Positions 1 to 8,454 of a stretch of DNA of 39,921 bases are shown here, piece by piece. The position numbers and the translations under genes are program-made. How positions within the stretch are numbered: the first letter of the stretch is position 1; the number at the start of each line of letters is the position of its first letter. Where the stretch lies: positions 1 to 39,921 of the forward strand of contig PWXG01000241.1 in NCBI GenBank assembly GCA_003561215.1, given 5' to 3'. Source of the DNA: Thermotogales bacterium (lineage in GTDB: Bacteria; Thermotogota; Thermotogae; Petrotogales; Kosmotogaceae). Under the pieces are notes generated by a model. The model was given only the letters and a program-made list of their open reading frames with translations, was not told the origin of the DNA and made no database searches.

Positions 1-18
1 TACTGAGGATGTGTTGAT

Positions 19-600
19 TTGCAGGAAGAAGTGCTCGTTGTTCCGACAAGTGCTCTGTCCGAAGTAGCTTCTTGTAGTGGCGTTATCGAAGCTGAGACCC
101 GAAAGATAATCGACCTGGTTGATTCTTCAAGTCTGTTCATGAAGAGAGAGCTTGCAGAATATGATGAATCATATCGGCAGTTGATTCCATACGTTGTCTT
201 CAAAAGTGAGGGCCAGTACCTGCTCCTCAGGCGAACTGCGAGCCAGAGCGAAAAACGGCTTCATAACAAGTATTCGCTCGGTGTCGGAGGACATGTCAAT
301 CAACTGGATGGGGCCGTGCCGTGCTGGAAGACTTTCGAGCAGGGACTCTGGAGAGAGATAAATGAAGAGGTTGACGCAGACATTTTGGACATTGAGTATC
401 TTGGCATAATCAATGATCTCAGCAGTGAAGTGAGCCGCGTCCATCTCGGAGTTCTGTACATTGCAGAAATTGAATTTAGGAAGCTCAACGAGCCTGACCT
501 TTTTGAGATGAAATGGGTCCCAATCGAAGAACTCGTTGCCTATGCCGAACTAATGGAGGGATGGTCATTACTGGCTCTGAACAAAATCAGCACCATCTGA
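19..600 (+). CDS. Divergent Nudix (MutT-like) hydrolase
   Basis: A 193-residue Nudix-fold protein, predicted to cleave a nucleoside-diphosphate-linked or related phosphoester in the cytoplasm; the substrate cannot be read from sequence. The core begins near residue 55, and the Nudix helix is visible around residues 107-122 as E..LWREINEEV. This retains the REx2EE metal-binding glutamates, but the usual Gly-x5-Glu spacing at the front is not respected, so the box is degenerate on its N-terminal side. About 55 residues precede the Nudix core. The TTG start at 19 is chosen because an in-frame stop lies at 4-6 and a GAGG sequence at 5-8 is correctly spaced. The end overlaps the ispE start by about 40 bases, which suggests coupled translation. 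Fold confidence is good; function is not assigned. Confidence 0.75.
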   Translation: MQEEVLVVPTSALSEVASCSGVIEAETRKIIDLVDSSSLFMKRELAEYDESYRQLIPYVVFKSEGQYLLLRRTASQSEKRLHNKYSLGVGGHVNQLDGAVPCWKTFEQGLWREINEEVDADILDIEYLGIINDLSSEVSRVHLGVLYIAEIEFRKLNEPDLFEMKWVPIEELVAYAELMEGWSLLALNKISTI

Positions 601-1427
601 AGGCTTTTGCCAAAGTCAATCTGTTCCTTGCGGTCGGAAACAAGAGGGACGACGGGTTTCACAATATACTGAGCCTTCTTCAAACCATTTCCCTTTATGA
701 CGAACTGGTGATCGCAGAGAACGACCTCAGAGAATGCCGTCTTGAATCGAATTTGAACCTGAAATGGAACGAAAAAAACACACTCTTCAGGGTTGTCAAT
801 GCTGTCGAGAACATAACAGGGTTGAATATTGGCCTGGATATCTTCTTGAATACCAGGATCCCGCCGGCTGCCGGCCTGGGAGGAGCCAGCGCTGACGCAG
901 CCGCGATGATTCGTTTTCTGAAGTCCAGGTATTCGCTTTCGGATGAAACTGCGAGCAGCATCGCAGCAGAAGTTGGAAGCGATGTTCCGTTCTTGCTCAG
1001 GGGCGGAACCGGCATTGCCGCAAGCAGAGGAGAGCTCGTCGAATATCCTGGCGATATCAGTGGATACTGCGTCAAGTTGGCATTACCCGATATCAGAATC
1101 TCAACCCCAACAGCTTACGCACTGATCGACAAGTTGGGCCGCCAGGAAGACCTTCACCAAGAAGATGCGGTGCTGCTGCATAAGGCTCTTACGGAAGAAG
1201 ACAGAAATGGAATCTCCGACGTAAGCAGAAACTCCTTCGAAGAGCCTATCCGCAGAGCTTTCCCGGAAGTGAACAGGGTCTTTGAGAATCTGTGTGCAGA
1301 CAATTCTGCAATCCTGACGAGACTCTCCGGATCCGGCAGCTGCGTCTTCAACCTGTATCACCAAAACAAAGGGAAGTGCTTCGCCTTCGTAACCTCGGAC
1401 GAGGTGGAAAAATCAGATGGTCCTTGA
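561..1427 (+). CDS. ispE: 4-diphosphocytidyl-2-C-methyl-D-erythritol kinase
   Basis: IspE phosphorylates the 2-hydroxyl of CDP-methylerythritol with ATP in the non-mevalonate (MEP) isoprenoid pathway. The protein, 288 residues from this start, is a GHMP kinase of normal length. It shows the N-terminal AKVNLFL motif (Lys18, Asn20), the glycine-rich ATP loop PPAAGLGGASADAAA at about residues 101-115, the VGSDVPF segment with catalytic Asp141, and a C-terminal LSGSGSCVF glycine loop. An earlier in-frame ATG at 513 would add 16 residues unlike the family, so 561 is preferred. The Shine-Dalgarno match GGAGG just before it sits unusually close (2 nt), so the exact start is not certain. The gene overlaps the Nudix gene upstream and rqcH downstream (11 nt). 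Confidence 0.93.
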   Translation: MVITGSEQNQHHLKAFAKVNLFLAVGNKRDDGFHNILSLLQTISLYDELVIAENDLRECRLESNLNLKWNEKNTLFRVVNAVENITGLNIGLDIFLNTRIPPAAGLGGASADAAAMIRFLKSRYSLSDETASSIAAEVGSDVPFLLRGGTGIAASRGELVEYPGDISGYCVKLALPDIRISTPTAYALIDKLGRQEDLHQEDAVLLHKALTEEDRNGISDVSRNSFEEPIRRAFPEVNRVFENLCADNSAILTRLSGSGSCVFNLYHQNKGKCFAFVTSDEVEKSDGP

Positions 1428-3111
1428 CGGAATACTCTTGCGCAAGGTCGTTGTCGAATGCGTTAACCTTGTCTCAAGTAGACTGACACAGATCTACCAG
1501 GTGGGAAAAGGAGATTTCCTTCTCAGATTTTCTGACCGGGTTCTTGGGATATTCCTGACTCCCCCGCACATCTTTGTGGCACTGAAGTCAAAACAAGGAG
1601 AGCTTTCGCAGGAAAGACAGGAATCGCAGATTCTCAATTCGATGCGGCACAAGCTTAAAGGACTCCCTGTGCGTGCCATCCATCAGCATGGTCTGGACAG
1701 GATTCTCACGTTCGTCTTTTCGGGCACTGACCAGTTTGGCGAGTCAAAGGAGTACAGACTTCATGTAGAGATTCTTGGTCCCAATTCCAACTTGATACTT
1801 ACCAGAGAAGACTCTACGATACTCCAGGTCCTGAAGGAAAGAGTCACGCAGGAAAGAACTCTCCTCCCGGGTGCTTCGTATTCACCACCGGTTACGTCTA
1901 AACTCTCTCTCGAAGTTCTCAGTAACACGGATGTCTCCGATTTCGTTAGTGAATGCTCTGAAAGCTTTGAAAGAGAGCTTTCGTCAAAGCTTCAAGGTTT
2001 CTCAAGGAAGCTGGCCGGGCGTTTAGTTGAGCTCGCAGGGACGTCTCAAGGGATTCTCGACGATCATGGCCAGGGCGTCAGAAAGCACCTTGCCCGATTC
2101 CTTGTGCTCATAAAGAAGCATCTCGATTCGCCTCGAGTCTGGATCAGGAGAACGTCTGAAGAGCCACTGATCGATCCTGCTCCATTTGAAGACGAATCTG
2201 GTGAATACTCCTGTGTTCATGTCTCTAAAGCACTCCTTGACTTGAAAATGAAGAGAAAAGTCATAGACGCCTTTCTGTCGGCAAAGAAACCCCTCGAAAA
2301 GCGTCTCAACAATGAGCTGAAGCGTGTACGGAAACTGCGCGACCGCCTTGATGACGAGCTTTCTGAAGTCATAGATAGCCGGGCTTACAGGAAGATGGGG
2401 GAACTGCTTACAGCAAATCTCTACCGGCTCAGGGAAAAGCTTCCCGAGGTGTCGATCGAAGACTGGGAGACAGGTGAGACTGTTACAATCAAACTTGACG
2501 AACACCTGACCCCTTCTGAGAACGCCCAGCTCTTCTTCAAGTACCACGAGAAGGCAAAACGAAAAAAGTTCCAGCTTACAAAGCGACTGAGACACCTTGA
2601 AAATGAAGAAGCTTACCTGTTGCGGATGATCGAGATGCTTGGTCTTGCAGATAACATGGAAGAGCTGGCCGAGATCAGGCAGGAAGCAATAGAGTACGGA
2701 CTAATAAAGGAAAGCAGTGAGAAAAGAAAGAAGGTGAAGCGCTCAAGCCCGAGAGAGTTCTCTCATGGAAACCACATGTTCCTGGTCGGCAAGAACAACC
2801 TTCAGAATGACGAGCTTACTAGAAGTGCGGCACATGAGGACATCTGGTTTCACGCCAGAGGCACTGCCGGATCACATGTTATACTAAAAAGGGCCGGAAA
2901 GGAACCAACCGGCGATGAAATACTTTTTGGAGCGAGGCTGGCCGCCAGGTTCTCAAAAGCAAGATTTTCCAGCAACGTCCCTGTGGATTACACTGAATGC
3001 AGGAACGTCTGGAAACCAAAAGGTACGCGGCCCGGTTTTGTTTTGTACAGAAATGAGAAGACGCTTTATGTGGAACCGCTTGAAGTGAAGGAACAGGAGG
3101 AGTCAACTTGA
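1417..3111 (+). CDS. rqcH: RqcH / NFACT family ribosome quality-control factor
   Basis: A 564-residue NFACT protein (older names FbpA, fibronectin-binding protein A, YloA). In bacteria RqcH binds stalled 50S-peptidyl-tRNA complexes and recruits tRNA-Ala to add C-terminal alanine tails that mark the nascent chain for degradation. The NFACT-N domain covers about residues 1-130. Asp94-Arg95 in GLDRILTF match the DR pair known to be needed for Ala-tailing in Bacillus RqcH. Two charged coiled-coil stretches follow (about 280-325 and 375-425). The C-terminal NFACT-R domain (about 455-555) has the typical DIWFHARGTAGSHVI segment. The ATG at 1417 has a GAGGTGG ribosome site at about 1400-1406. The gene overlaps ispE by 11 nt and the next gene by 4 nt. 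Confidence 0.92.
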   Translation: MVLDGILLRKVVVECVNLVSSRLTQIYQVGKGDFLLRFSDRVLGIFLTPPHIFVALKSKQGELSQERQESQILNSMRHKLKGLPVRAIHQHGLDRILTFVFSGTDQFGESKEYRLHVEILGPNSNLILTREDSTILQVLKERVTQERTLLPGASYSPPVTSKLSLEVLSNTDVSDFVSECSESFERELSSKLQGFSRKLAGRLVELAGTSQGILDDHGQGVRKHLARFLVLIKKHLDSPRVWIRRTSEEPLIDPAPFEDESGEYSCVHVSKALLDLKMKRKVIDAFLSAKKPLEKRLNNELKRVRKLRDRLDDELSEVIDSRAYRKMGELLTANLYRLREKLPEVSIEDWETGETVTIKLDEHLTPSENAQLFFKYHEKAKRKKFQLTKRLRHLENEEAYLLRMIEMLGLADNMEELAEIRQEAIEYGLIKESSEKRKKVKRSSPREFSHGNHMFLVGKNNLQNDELTRSAAHEDIWFHARGTAGSHVILKRAGKEPTGDEILFGARLAARFSKARFSSNVPVDYTECRNVWKPKGTRPGFVLYRNEKTLYVEPLEVKEQEEST

Positions 3112-4022
3112 TAGCTTTGAAAGGCTATCTTTTTATCATCGGTGCCATCTTCAGTTATGCCCCCTTGTTTCTGACAAACTTGGCAACCGCCATCCTTGTG
3201 AATGCAGTAGGGATCACAATAAGTCTATATATATGGTACGTACTGGCAGGAAACAGGGACCGTTACATTGCAGGCGTTATGGAGTCCGGTGCAGTCAGCG
3301 AAAGAGATCTGAGCGTTCTCGGAGTGAAGAAGAACGCACGTTTTCTTGCGTCTATTTACTCTACTGCATTTGTCATAATGACGCTTTCCCTGACATTTGT
3401 TATGAGGAAGGTCATGGAGAATTTTGATGCGCTCCAGGAAGTCACAGATATGGAGGCAATGGTCGATATCCTGGGAATAAGATATCTCCTTGCGTCCGGT
3501 CTGTTCACCGTTTCGGCAATTGTCAGTCTCGTGTTCCTCTACAAGCTACTCAGCGTTCTGCTCAATGACGATATGAAACTCCAGTCTCTGTTAGGAAGGC
3601 GGCGGAAGCTTCCAGTGGTAACGGTCAGACCAGTTTCGATACCCCTTCTGATGTTTTTGATAGTCCTTAGCTACGGGCTCTTCAGTTGGTTTCTGAGATA
3701 CAGAATCGCCGTTGCACAAAGGCTTTTCGGAAAGCTGGAAGCTCACATGAAGGAGTTGCAGAATCAGAAGACGAAGGAAGATGAGTTTCAGGAGAAGCTG
3801 AAAACCGAGACAGCCCAGAAGGCCGCTGATCTGGGAGCTACCTATGAAAGGATTTTCGCCAATTCTCCAGAGGGTGAAGAACGCAGAGAGATCCTTGCAG
3901 GCCTCTACCGTGACCTCAGCGAAATCGATGATGACAAGGCAAAAAACATAATAAGACAATTCCTGGAGAAAAATCTCATATCTGAACGAGAGTACAAGCG
4001 AATTGACGATCTGATCTCCTAG
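3108..4022 (+). CDS. Polytopic membrane protein with C-terminal domain shared with neighbouring rhomboid
   Basis: I do not recognise a named family. The 304-residue protein has about five hydrophobic segments (roughly 6-24, 26-46, 79-99, 124-148, 176-196). A charged, probably coiled-coil stretch follows (about 203-245), then a compact helical C-terminal domain (about 256-304). That last domain resembles the C-terminus of the adjacent rhomboid protease: both read LSE(I/L), then about 14 residues on EK(N/D)LIS, then E(Y/F)(K/E)R. The shared domain and close spacing suggest the two act together in the membrane, perhaps as rhomboid and partner or substrate; this is inference. Start is TTG at 3108, overlapping the rqcH stop (TTGA), with a strong AGGAGGAG site five bases before it. 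Confidence 0.8.
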   Translation: MIALKGYLFIIGAIFSYAPLFLTNLATAILVNAVGITISLYIWYVLAGNRDRYIAGVMESGAVSERDLSVLGVKKNARFLASIYSTAFVIMTLSLTFVMRKVMENFDALQEVTDMEAMVDILGIRYLLASGLFTVSAIVSLVFLYKLLSVLLNDDMKLQSLLGRRRKLPVVTVRPVSIPLLMFLIVLSYGLFSWFLRYRIAVAQRLFGKLEAHMKELQNQKTKEDEFQEKLKTETAQKAADLGATYERIFANSPEGEERREILAGLYRDLSEIDDDKAKNIIRQFLEKNLISEREYKRIDDLIS

Positions 4023-4062
4023 GACCGGAGGTGCAATTATCAACGGAAACAGAAGCATAACA

Positions 4063-4893
4063 ATGACCCTGCTCTCGATAAACGTAGCGATCTTCCTGTT
4101 CGCAGAGGTCCTCAATCTTTCGAGTCCTGGGGTACGAGATTTCATTATCATCTACGGAGGAATTAGTCGCTACAACCTTTCCAACGGACTTGTTTATACT
4201 GTCATCTCCGCGTTGTTTTTGCATGGAGGCTGGATGCATATTCTTTTCAACATGTTCGCACTTTATCACATTGGCAGGATTGTCGAAGCCATTTACGGTA
4301 GCAATAGATTCCTTGTCTATTACATTCTTACAGGCTTGATTGGAAACCTTGCAGCAGTAGTCTTCGCCCCAAATCCAATAATCGTAACAGTCGGATCAAG
4401 TAGTGCTATCTTTGGTCTTGTGGGAATGCTCTTCGCCATAGGATTTCGAAAGGACACACCAATGATGCTGCGTACAGTTACAGGCGTCTCTCTCTTGCCA
4501 ATTATCTTGTTGAACCTCTTCCTGGGATTCACTATTCCGAACATCAGCAATTCGGCACACATAGGTGGCCTCCTTGCCGGTGCTGCAGTTGGCTGGTTTG
4601 CTACACCCAGATACTCCCGAAAACCTGCTAAAAGAGCTACAAGGAGAGTGAAGCAGAAGACCCCAGGAGAAGTCGGTCAGGAGCTTCTTCTCAAATATGT
4701 TCCACTGCTGAACGCCCTCAAGGAGAAAGGTTCTCAGAGTACGATCGACGAGAGGACTATTCTCATCGCTCGACTGCGAGGGGAGTTGAGCGAGCTTAAG
4801 GACACAGAGCTCGCTTCAAAGATCCTGTGGAGAATCTACGAAAAAGATCTGATATCCTCAGAAGAATTTGAGAGGCTCCGTAGATTCATCTGA
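4063..4893 (+). CDS. Rhomboid-family intramembrane serine protease
   Basis: Rhomboid proteases cut transmembrane substrates within the bilayer using a Ser-His dyad. The protein carries the expected elements: HGGWMHILFN (His59 and oxyanion Asn63), GSSSAIFG with predicted nucleophile Ser113, and SAHIGG with catalytic His166. About six membrane helices lie between residues 1 and 180, followed by a basic linker and a cytoplasmic C-terminal helical domain (about 228-276) shared with the upstream gene. The ATG at 4063 is the first standard start, but it has no well-placed ribosome site and cuts into the first helix. A strong GGAGGTG at 4027-4033 lies just before an in-frame ATT at 4036, which would add nine residues typical of rhomboid N-termini. 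The true start may therefore be 4036. Confidence 0.9.
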   Translation: MTLLSINVAIFLFAEVLNLSSPGVRDFIIIYGGISRYNLSNGLVYTVISALFLHGGWMHILFNMFALYHIGRIVEAIYGSNRFLVYYILTGLIGNLAAVVFAPNPIIVTVGSSSAIFGLVGMLFAIGFRKDTPMMLRTVTGVSLLPIILLNLFLGFTIPNISNSAHIGGLLAGAAVGWFATPRYSRKPAKRATRRVKQKTPGEVGQELLLKYVPLLNALKEKGSQSTIDERTILIARLRGELSELKDTELASKILWRIYEKDLISSEEFERLRRFI

Positions 4894-4902
4894 GCGGAGC
4901 CT
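4873..4902. terminator. Hairpin at convergent gene ends, possible weak terminator
   Basis: A perfect 8-bp inverted repeat, AGGCTCCG (4873-4880) and CGGAGCCT (4895-4902), encloses a 14-nt loop that contains the rhomboid stop codon. The plus-strand tail is only TTTGCG, so it is a weak intrinsic terminator at best. It lies between the convergent rhomboid and decarboxylase genes, where a bidirectional terminator would be expected. No better candidate was seen in 4894-4979. Confidence 0.4.
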
Positions 4903-4979
4903 TTGCGAAAGAACATCAGTGGGGAAGACCGTTGCATCTGTTCCCTGACAACTATCTGGTCTGTCATCCTTGATAGGAT

Positions 4980-6146
4980 TCAGTCGCCCCAGTTCTTACT
5001 GGCCCTGTCGATTTCAGAAACAACGAAGTCTTCAACAAACACAATCGTCGGGCCGGGAATCCCGTTAAACCTTGTGTTGTACTCAGTTGTATATGCACCG
5101 GCGTTCATGAAGTAAATTATGTCTCCATACCCGATGCTCTTAGGCAAGTGCACGCTGTCATAAATAGTGTCAATAGAATCGCATGTGGGTCCTGCAAGGT
5201 GGAAACTCACCTTTGCGTCATCGATCTTAGCATTGGTACAGACTTCGTACTGGAATCCTTCCATCGTCTCGGCCAGACCATGAAAAGTCCCTGCGTCGAT
5301 GTAAAGCCATTCTTCGTCACCCTTTCTGCTCCTCAGAAGCACTTGCGATACCAGAACACCGGCATTACCGACCATTGAACGGCCCGGTTCGATGAAGACC
5401 TCCAGCCCTTCCACAAATCCGAGATAGTCATCAAGCGCTTTGTTTATTACATCGCCGTACGCCTTCATCGAAGGGATCTCCCTGACGTGTCTCACAGGCA
5501 TGCCGCCACCGAGATTTATCATGCGAAGGTTGATACCTTTCTCTCTAAGACTCTTGAAGACTTCTGATGCGTTTTCGATAGCTATTCTCCAGTTATCCGT
5601 GTTATAGTTCTGCGAACCTACGTGGAAGCTTACACCATATGCGTTCAACCCGAGAAGATCGGCGTACTCTAATATGGAGATAACATGCCCAATGTCGGTA
5701 CCGAATTTCCCTGAGAGAGGCCAATCACAATCGCCACCTGACGTAGCTATTCTTCCGTAAACCTTGCTTCCCGGAGCGCTTGACGCCACTTTTTCAACTT
5801 CCATTTCACAGTCCACAGCGAAATACTCAATGCCCACGGAATGGGCATAAGCTATGTCCTCCACCTTCTTTATCGTATTACCGTAGCTCATTCGTTCAGG
5901 TGCGATTCCGAGCGACAGCAGCTTGTCGATTTCTCCTCTAGATGCAACATCAAAACTGCTGTCCAGATCCCTCAGAGTCTCGATTATTCTTGGATGCGCG
6001 TTTGCCTTAACAGCGTAGAACACCCTCGAGTTCGCGACATGATTGAGGATGTCGTAGTAGTTGTTCCTCACGTAACTAGTATCCATTATTAAAAATGGGG
6101 TCTTGAGACTCGTTGCCACTCTTCTGACTCCGGATGTTATCTGCAT
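4980..6146 (-). CDS. Ornithine/lysine decarboxylase (group IV PLP, alanine-racemase fold)
   Basis: A PLP-dependent basic amino acid decarboxylase making putrescine (from ornithine) or cadaverine (from lysine) for polyamine synthesis. Length, 388 residues, fits the short bacterial ornithine decarboxylases. Visible motifs are YAVKAN with the PLP-binding Lys47, HVGSQ at about 175-179, the phosphate-binding GGG at about 213-215, EPGR at about 253-256, and GPTCDS with the catalytic Cys322-Asp323 that completes the partner active site in the dimer. The YGNTIKK segment (about 88-94) resembles bacterial lysine/ornithine types rather than diaminopimelate decarboxylase. Substrate choice cannot be fixed by eye. 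The ATG at 6146 has GGAGGTG six bases upstream; an in-frame TTG at 6161 would overlap that ribosome site. An extended -10 promoter lies upstream. Confidence 0.92.
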   Translation of the reverse strand: MQITSGVRRVATSLKTPFLIMDTSYVRNNYYDILNHVANSRVFYAVKANAHPRIIETLRDLDSSFDVASRGEIDKLLSLGIAPERMSYGNTIKKVEDIAYAHSVGIEYFAVDCEMEVEKVASSAPGSKVYGRIATSGGDCDWPLSGKFGTDIGHVISILEYADLLGLNAYGVSFHVGSQNYNTDNWRIAIENASEVFKSLREKGINLRMINLGGGMPVRHVREIPSMKAYGDVINKALDDYLGFVEGLEVFIEPGRSMVGNAGVLVSQVLLRSRKGDEEWLYIDAGTFHGLAETMEGFQYEVCTNAKIDDAKVSFHLAGPTCDSIDTIYDSVHLPKSIGYGDIIYFMNAGAYTTEYNTRFNGIPGPTIVFVEDFVVSEIDRASKNWGD

Positions 6147-6176
6147 TTCGCACACCTCCAAGAAAAGAATCGAATT

Positions 6177-6185
6177 ATTGTAACA
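6177..6185 (-). promoter_or_regulatory. Extended -10 promoter for the decarboxylase gene
   Basis: Read on the minus strand this is TGTTACAAT, an extended -10 (TG-N-TACAAT, 5 of 6 to TATAAT), about 30 bases before the decarboxylase ATG at 6146. No convincing -35 hexamer is seen 16-18 bases further up, which is tolerable for extended -10 promoters. The rest of 6147-6238 is AT-rich and shows no clear terminator for the long operon ending at 6239. Confidence 0.45.
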
Positions 6186-6238
6186 CCAGTTGTATTAATG
6201 GTTCTCGAAGGTAAGATTGCAATTGTAAACACAGGGGG

Positions 6239-7219
6239 TTAACAATCTTCAGATTCGCCTTTTGAAGCTAAGGCGGGAGCGACAAGGTCACAAATTCTAC
6301 CCAGAAATTCATTATCGAGTTCGTCAAATGTATTCAGCCTGTGGCTGTCGATATCAAGTTCTCCCAGAATCCGCCCTTGATGAAGTATGGGCACAACAAT
6401 CTCAGACTTCGTCTTTGGACTACATGAAAGGTAATTCTTTTCAAGACTCACATCGGGAACCAGAAAGGTCTTCTTCGAACTCGCTGCTTGACCGCATATG
6501 CCTGAACCGAATGGGATGGTAGTGTGCTCTGTGGGCTCGCCCACGTAAGTGTCAAGGAACAGAGTATTATCTTCTCCGGCCAGATAGAATCCTGTCCAGT
6601 CATAGTATTCAACGTAATGATCCAGCAGTTTTGCCACGGTCTGCAGGCGTTTCTTCATGTTCTGATTCGAAATATCGTCACTGATTATCTCGAGAAGCCG
6701 GTTAAGTCTCTTTTGTTTCTCGTTTTGGCTTAATCTTGTTGTCACGACCATGTCTGAAAAACGTCTGTAATCCTGTGCAGCCTTTACAACAATTTCGGGG
6801 ATTTCATCCAGTGAGGAATGAGTCCATATGTACACGGGATCTATCATGATCACGTAAGTTTTCAAGGTTCTGACAAAAAGCTTTTCGGTGATTCCAAGAG
6901 CACAAACAAGGTGAATCGTGAAATCTTCTCTTTCGATTTCGAGTTGTTTTCTGATCGATCCTATTCTTTCCAATGTGAAGGCCTTGACTTCGCGTATCTC
7001 CTTTGTCCAGGAAAGATACAGCATGTCTATGCATTTCCTGGAAAATGACAGCAGGAGCTCCCTCTCTCTTTCTTCCGAAAGACAATTACACCTGGAATAA
7101 TCTTCGAGCAAGATCCGGTGTTTCTTCCTGTATTCTCTCCAGAACTCGCACCATTTTTCCCTGGGATAGGTAAGTATGGGAAAGAAATCGCTCGAGAAAT
7201 CCCTGAATATGCTTCTCAC
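6239..7219 (-). CDS. GAF-domain protein of the free methionine-R-sulfoxide reductase type, fused to an unknown N-terminal domain
   Basis: The C-terminal half (about residues 166-318) is a GAF domain of the fRMsr (YebR/MsrC-like) kind: WTGFYL, FGSGICGQA, FLVPDV, SCSPKTKSEIVVP, LGELDIDS. fRMsr reduces free methionine-R-sulfoxide through cysteines. Cys242 and Cys266 align with the resolving Cys of GxCG and the catalytic Cys near NSEIV, while the third family cysteine, before the GxCG loop, is absent. The N-terminal 165 residues are helical, rich in Arg/Lys/Glu and Cys (Cys24, 44, 46, 63, 106), and match nothing I recognise. The GTG start at 7219 has AAAGGAG six bases upstream. It is last in the long minus operon, 29 bases after the LCP gene. 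The reductase role is likely but unproven. Confidence 0.72.
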   Translation of the reverse strand: MRSIFRDFSSDFFPILTYPREKWCEFWREYRKKHRILLEDYSRCNCLSEERERELLLSFSRKCIDMLYLSWTKEIREVKAFTLERIGSIRKQLEIEREDFTIHLVCALGITEKLFVRTLKTYVIMIDPVYIWTHSSLDEIPEIVVKAAQDYRRFSDMVVTTRLSQNEKQKRLNRLLEIISDDISNQNMKKRLQTVAKLLDHYVEYYDWTGFYLAGEDNTLFLDTYVGEPTEHTTIPFGSGICGQAASSKKTFLVPDVSLEKNYLSCSPKTKSEIVVPILHQGRILGELDIDSHRLNTFDELDNEFLGRICDLVAPALASKGESEDC

Positions 7220-7248
7220 TCTATCTCCTTTCCTTCTCCATGAGTTCG

Positions 7249-8454
7249 TTACTGCTGCCCTACTCCCAGAAGGATTACGGCATCGTAGTAGCTCACGTAT
7301 CGCCTTCTCTTGGCCATAGCTTCAATTACGCCAAGGTATTCCGGAATACCCTCAAATTCTCGCAAATCGAAGATAATTGGAACATGTACTGGATGAGCCC
7401 TTGAGAAATAGTCATAGACTTCGTCATACTTGTCGTTGATAAAGATATAGGTTTTTCTCATTTCAATACCCTGGACATCGATCTTATGGGGAAACACGCT
7501 GATTCTCAAGCCGGTTCGGTGAAGCCATTGATTACGCACCAGCTCGGCAAAGCTGTCAGGTGTTCCTGAATATCCGTCTATGTTACTCAGTACAATAATT
7601 TCAGGCGGCCTATCCAGTCGGCCGATCTCGGCTGGCATGGGAGTTTGTGCAACAAAGCGGATATGCCCGTCATCGTCGATAACATGCGGCATTTCCATGA
7701 ACTGTACCTGCCTGATCCCCGTTATGAAACTCAGGGCAAATCTTGCTGCAGGTAACAGCTCGAACTCTACCTCAGTATTCTCCATCAGAAACTCAACGAC
7801 ATCCAGCACTTTGGCAGGACCCGCCTGCAGGACTGACGACATGATCAGTTCAATTACCTCTCGCTGTCTTCTGATTCTTCCGAGATCACCCGCATCATCG
7901 TATCTGAACCTGACATATTCGAGAAGCTTTTCGCCCTCAAGATAGTGTGTGCCTGGCTCAAAGTGGATATGAAGACCCTGCTGATAGTCATCGTAGTGCA
8001 TGGGCGAGCTTATGAAGATCCTCAGTGGTCCGATCACCTCGGTTATGCGGGTGACGGTTTCGAAATCGAGCACCACGTAACCGGCAACAGTCTTGCCGCT
8101 TATTCTGTCGGTGGCACTTATCAGGGCGTCGATTCCATACTGGTTCATCAGGGCGTTGATCCTGTGAGTCCTTCCCTCGTGTGAAACAAGCGTATCCCTG
8201 GGGATATTCATTACCTTGAGCGAGTTGTCGACTCCCAGGTAGGCAACAGCTATAAAGTCTGTCCTGCCTCCTGAAGATGATCTTCCTCCAGAGTCGACCC
8301 CGATAATAAGGTACGCGGAATCCTTGTCTGCAGTGGTGAGAAAACTGTTGTAAGTAACAGAAACAGCTTCCATAGTAAGAGCAAACACTGCGAAGATTGA
8401 TCCAAGCAAACAGAGCGAGATTGCCACTATTGAAAGACTTCTTACCTTTGCCAT
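7249..8454 (-). CDS. LytR-CpsA-Psr (LCP) family cell-envelope glycopolymer ligase
   Basis: LCP enzymes transfer undecaprenyl-diphosphate-linked glycopolymers to the cell wall or other acceptors outside the membrane. The 401-residue protein has an N-terminal membrane anchor (about 7-30) and an LCP catalytic domain (about 46-205) with the polyprenyl-phosphate-binding GGRTDF (Arg64, Asp66), NIPRDT (83-88) and the Arg-rich RFRYDDAGDLGRIRRQR region (about 182-198). A C-terminal LytR_C-like domain (about 283-400) follows. It overlaps the upstream LCP-like gene by 13 nt. In a Thermotogota cell, with thin peptidoglycan and an outer toga, the polymer attached is unknown. The overlapping neighbour looks like an inactive relative. 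Confidence 0.9.
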   Translation of the reverse strand: MAKVRSLSIVAISLCLLGSIFAVFALTMEAVSVTYNSFLTTADKDSAYLIIGVDSGGRSSSGGRTDFIAVAYLGVDNSLKVMNIPRDTLVSHEGRTHRINALMNQYGIDALISATDRISGKTVAGYVVLDFETVTRITEVIGPLRIFISSPMHYDDYQQGLHIHFEPGTHYLEGEKLLEYVRFRYDDAGDLGRIRRQREVIELIMSSVLQAGPAKVLDVVEFLMENTEVEFELLPAARFALSFITGIRQVQFMEMPHVIDDDGHIRFVAQTPMPAEIGRLDRPPEIIVLSNIDGYSGTPDSFAELVRNQWLHRTGLRISVFPHKIDVQGIEMRKTYIFINDKYDEVYDYFSRAHPVHVPIIFDLREFEGIPEYLGVIEAMAKRRRYVSYYDAVILLGVGQQ

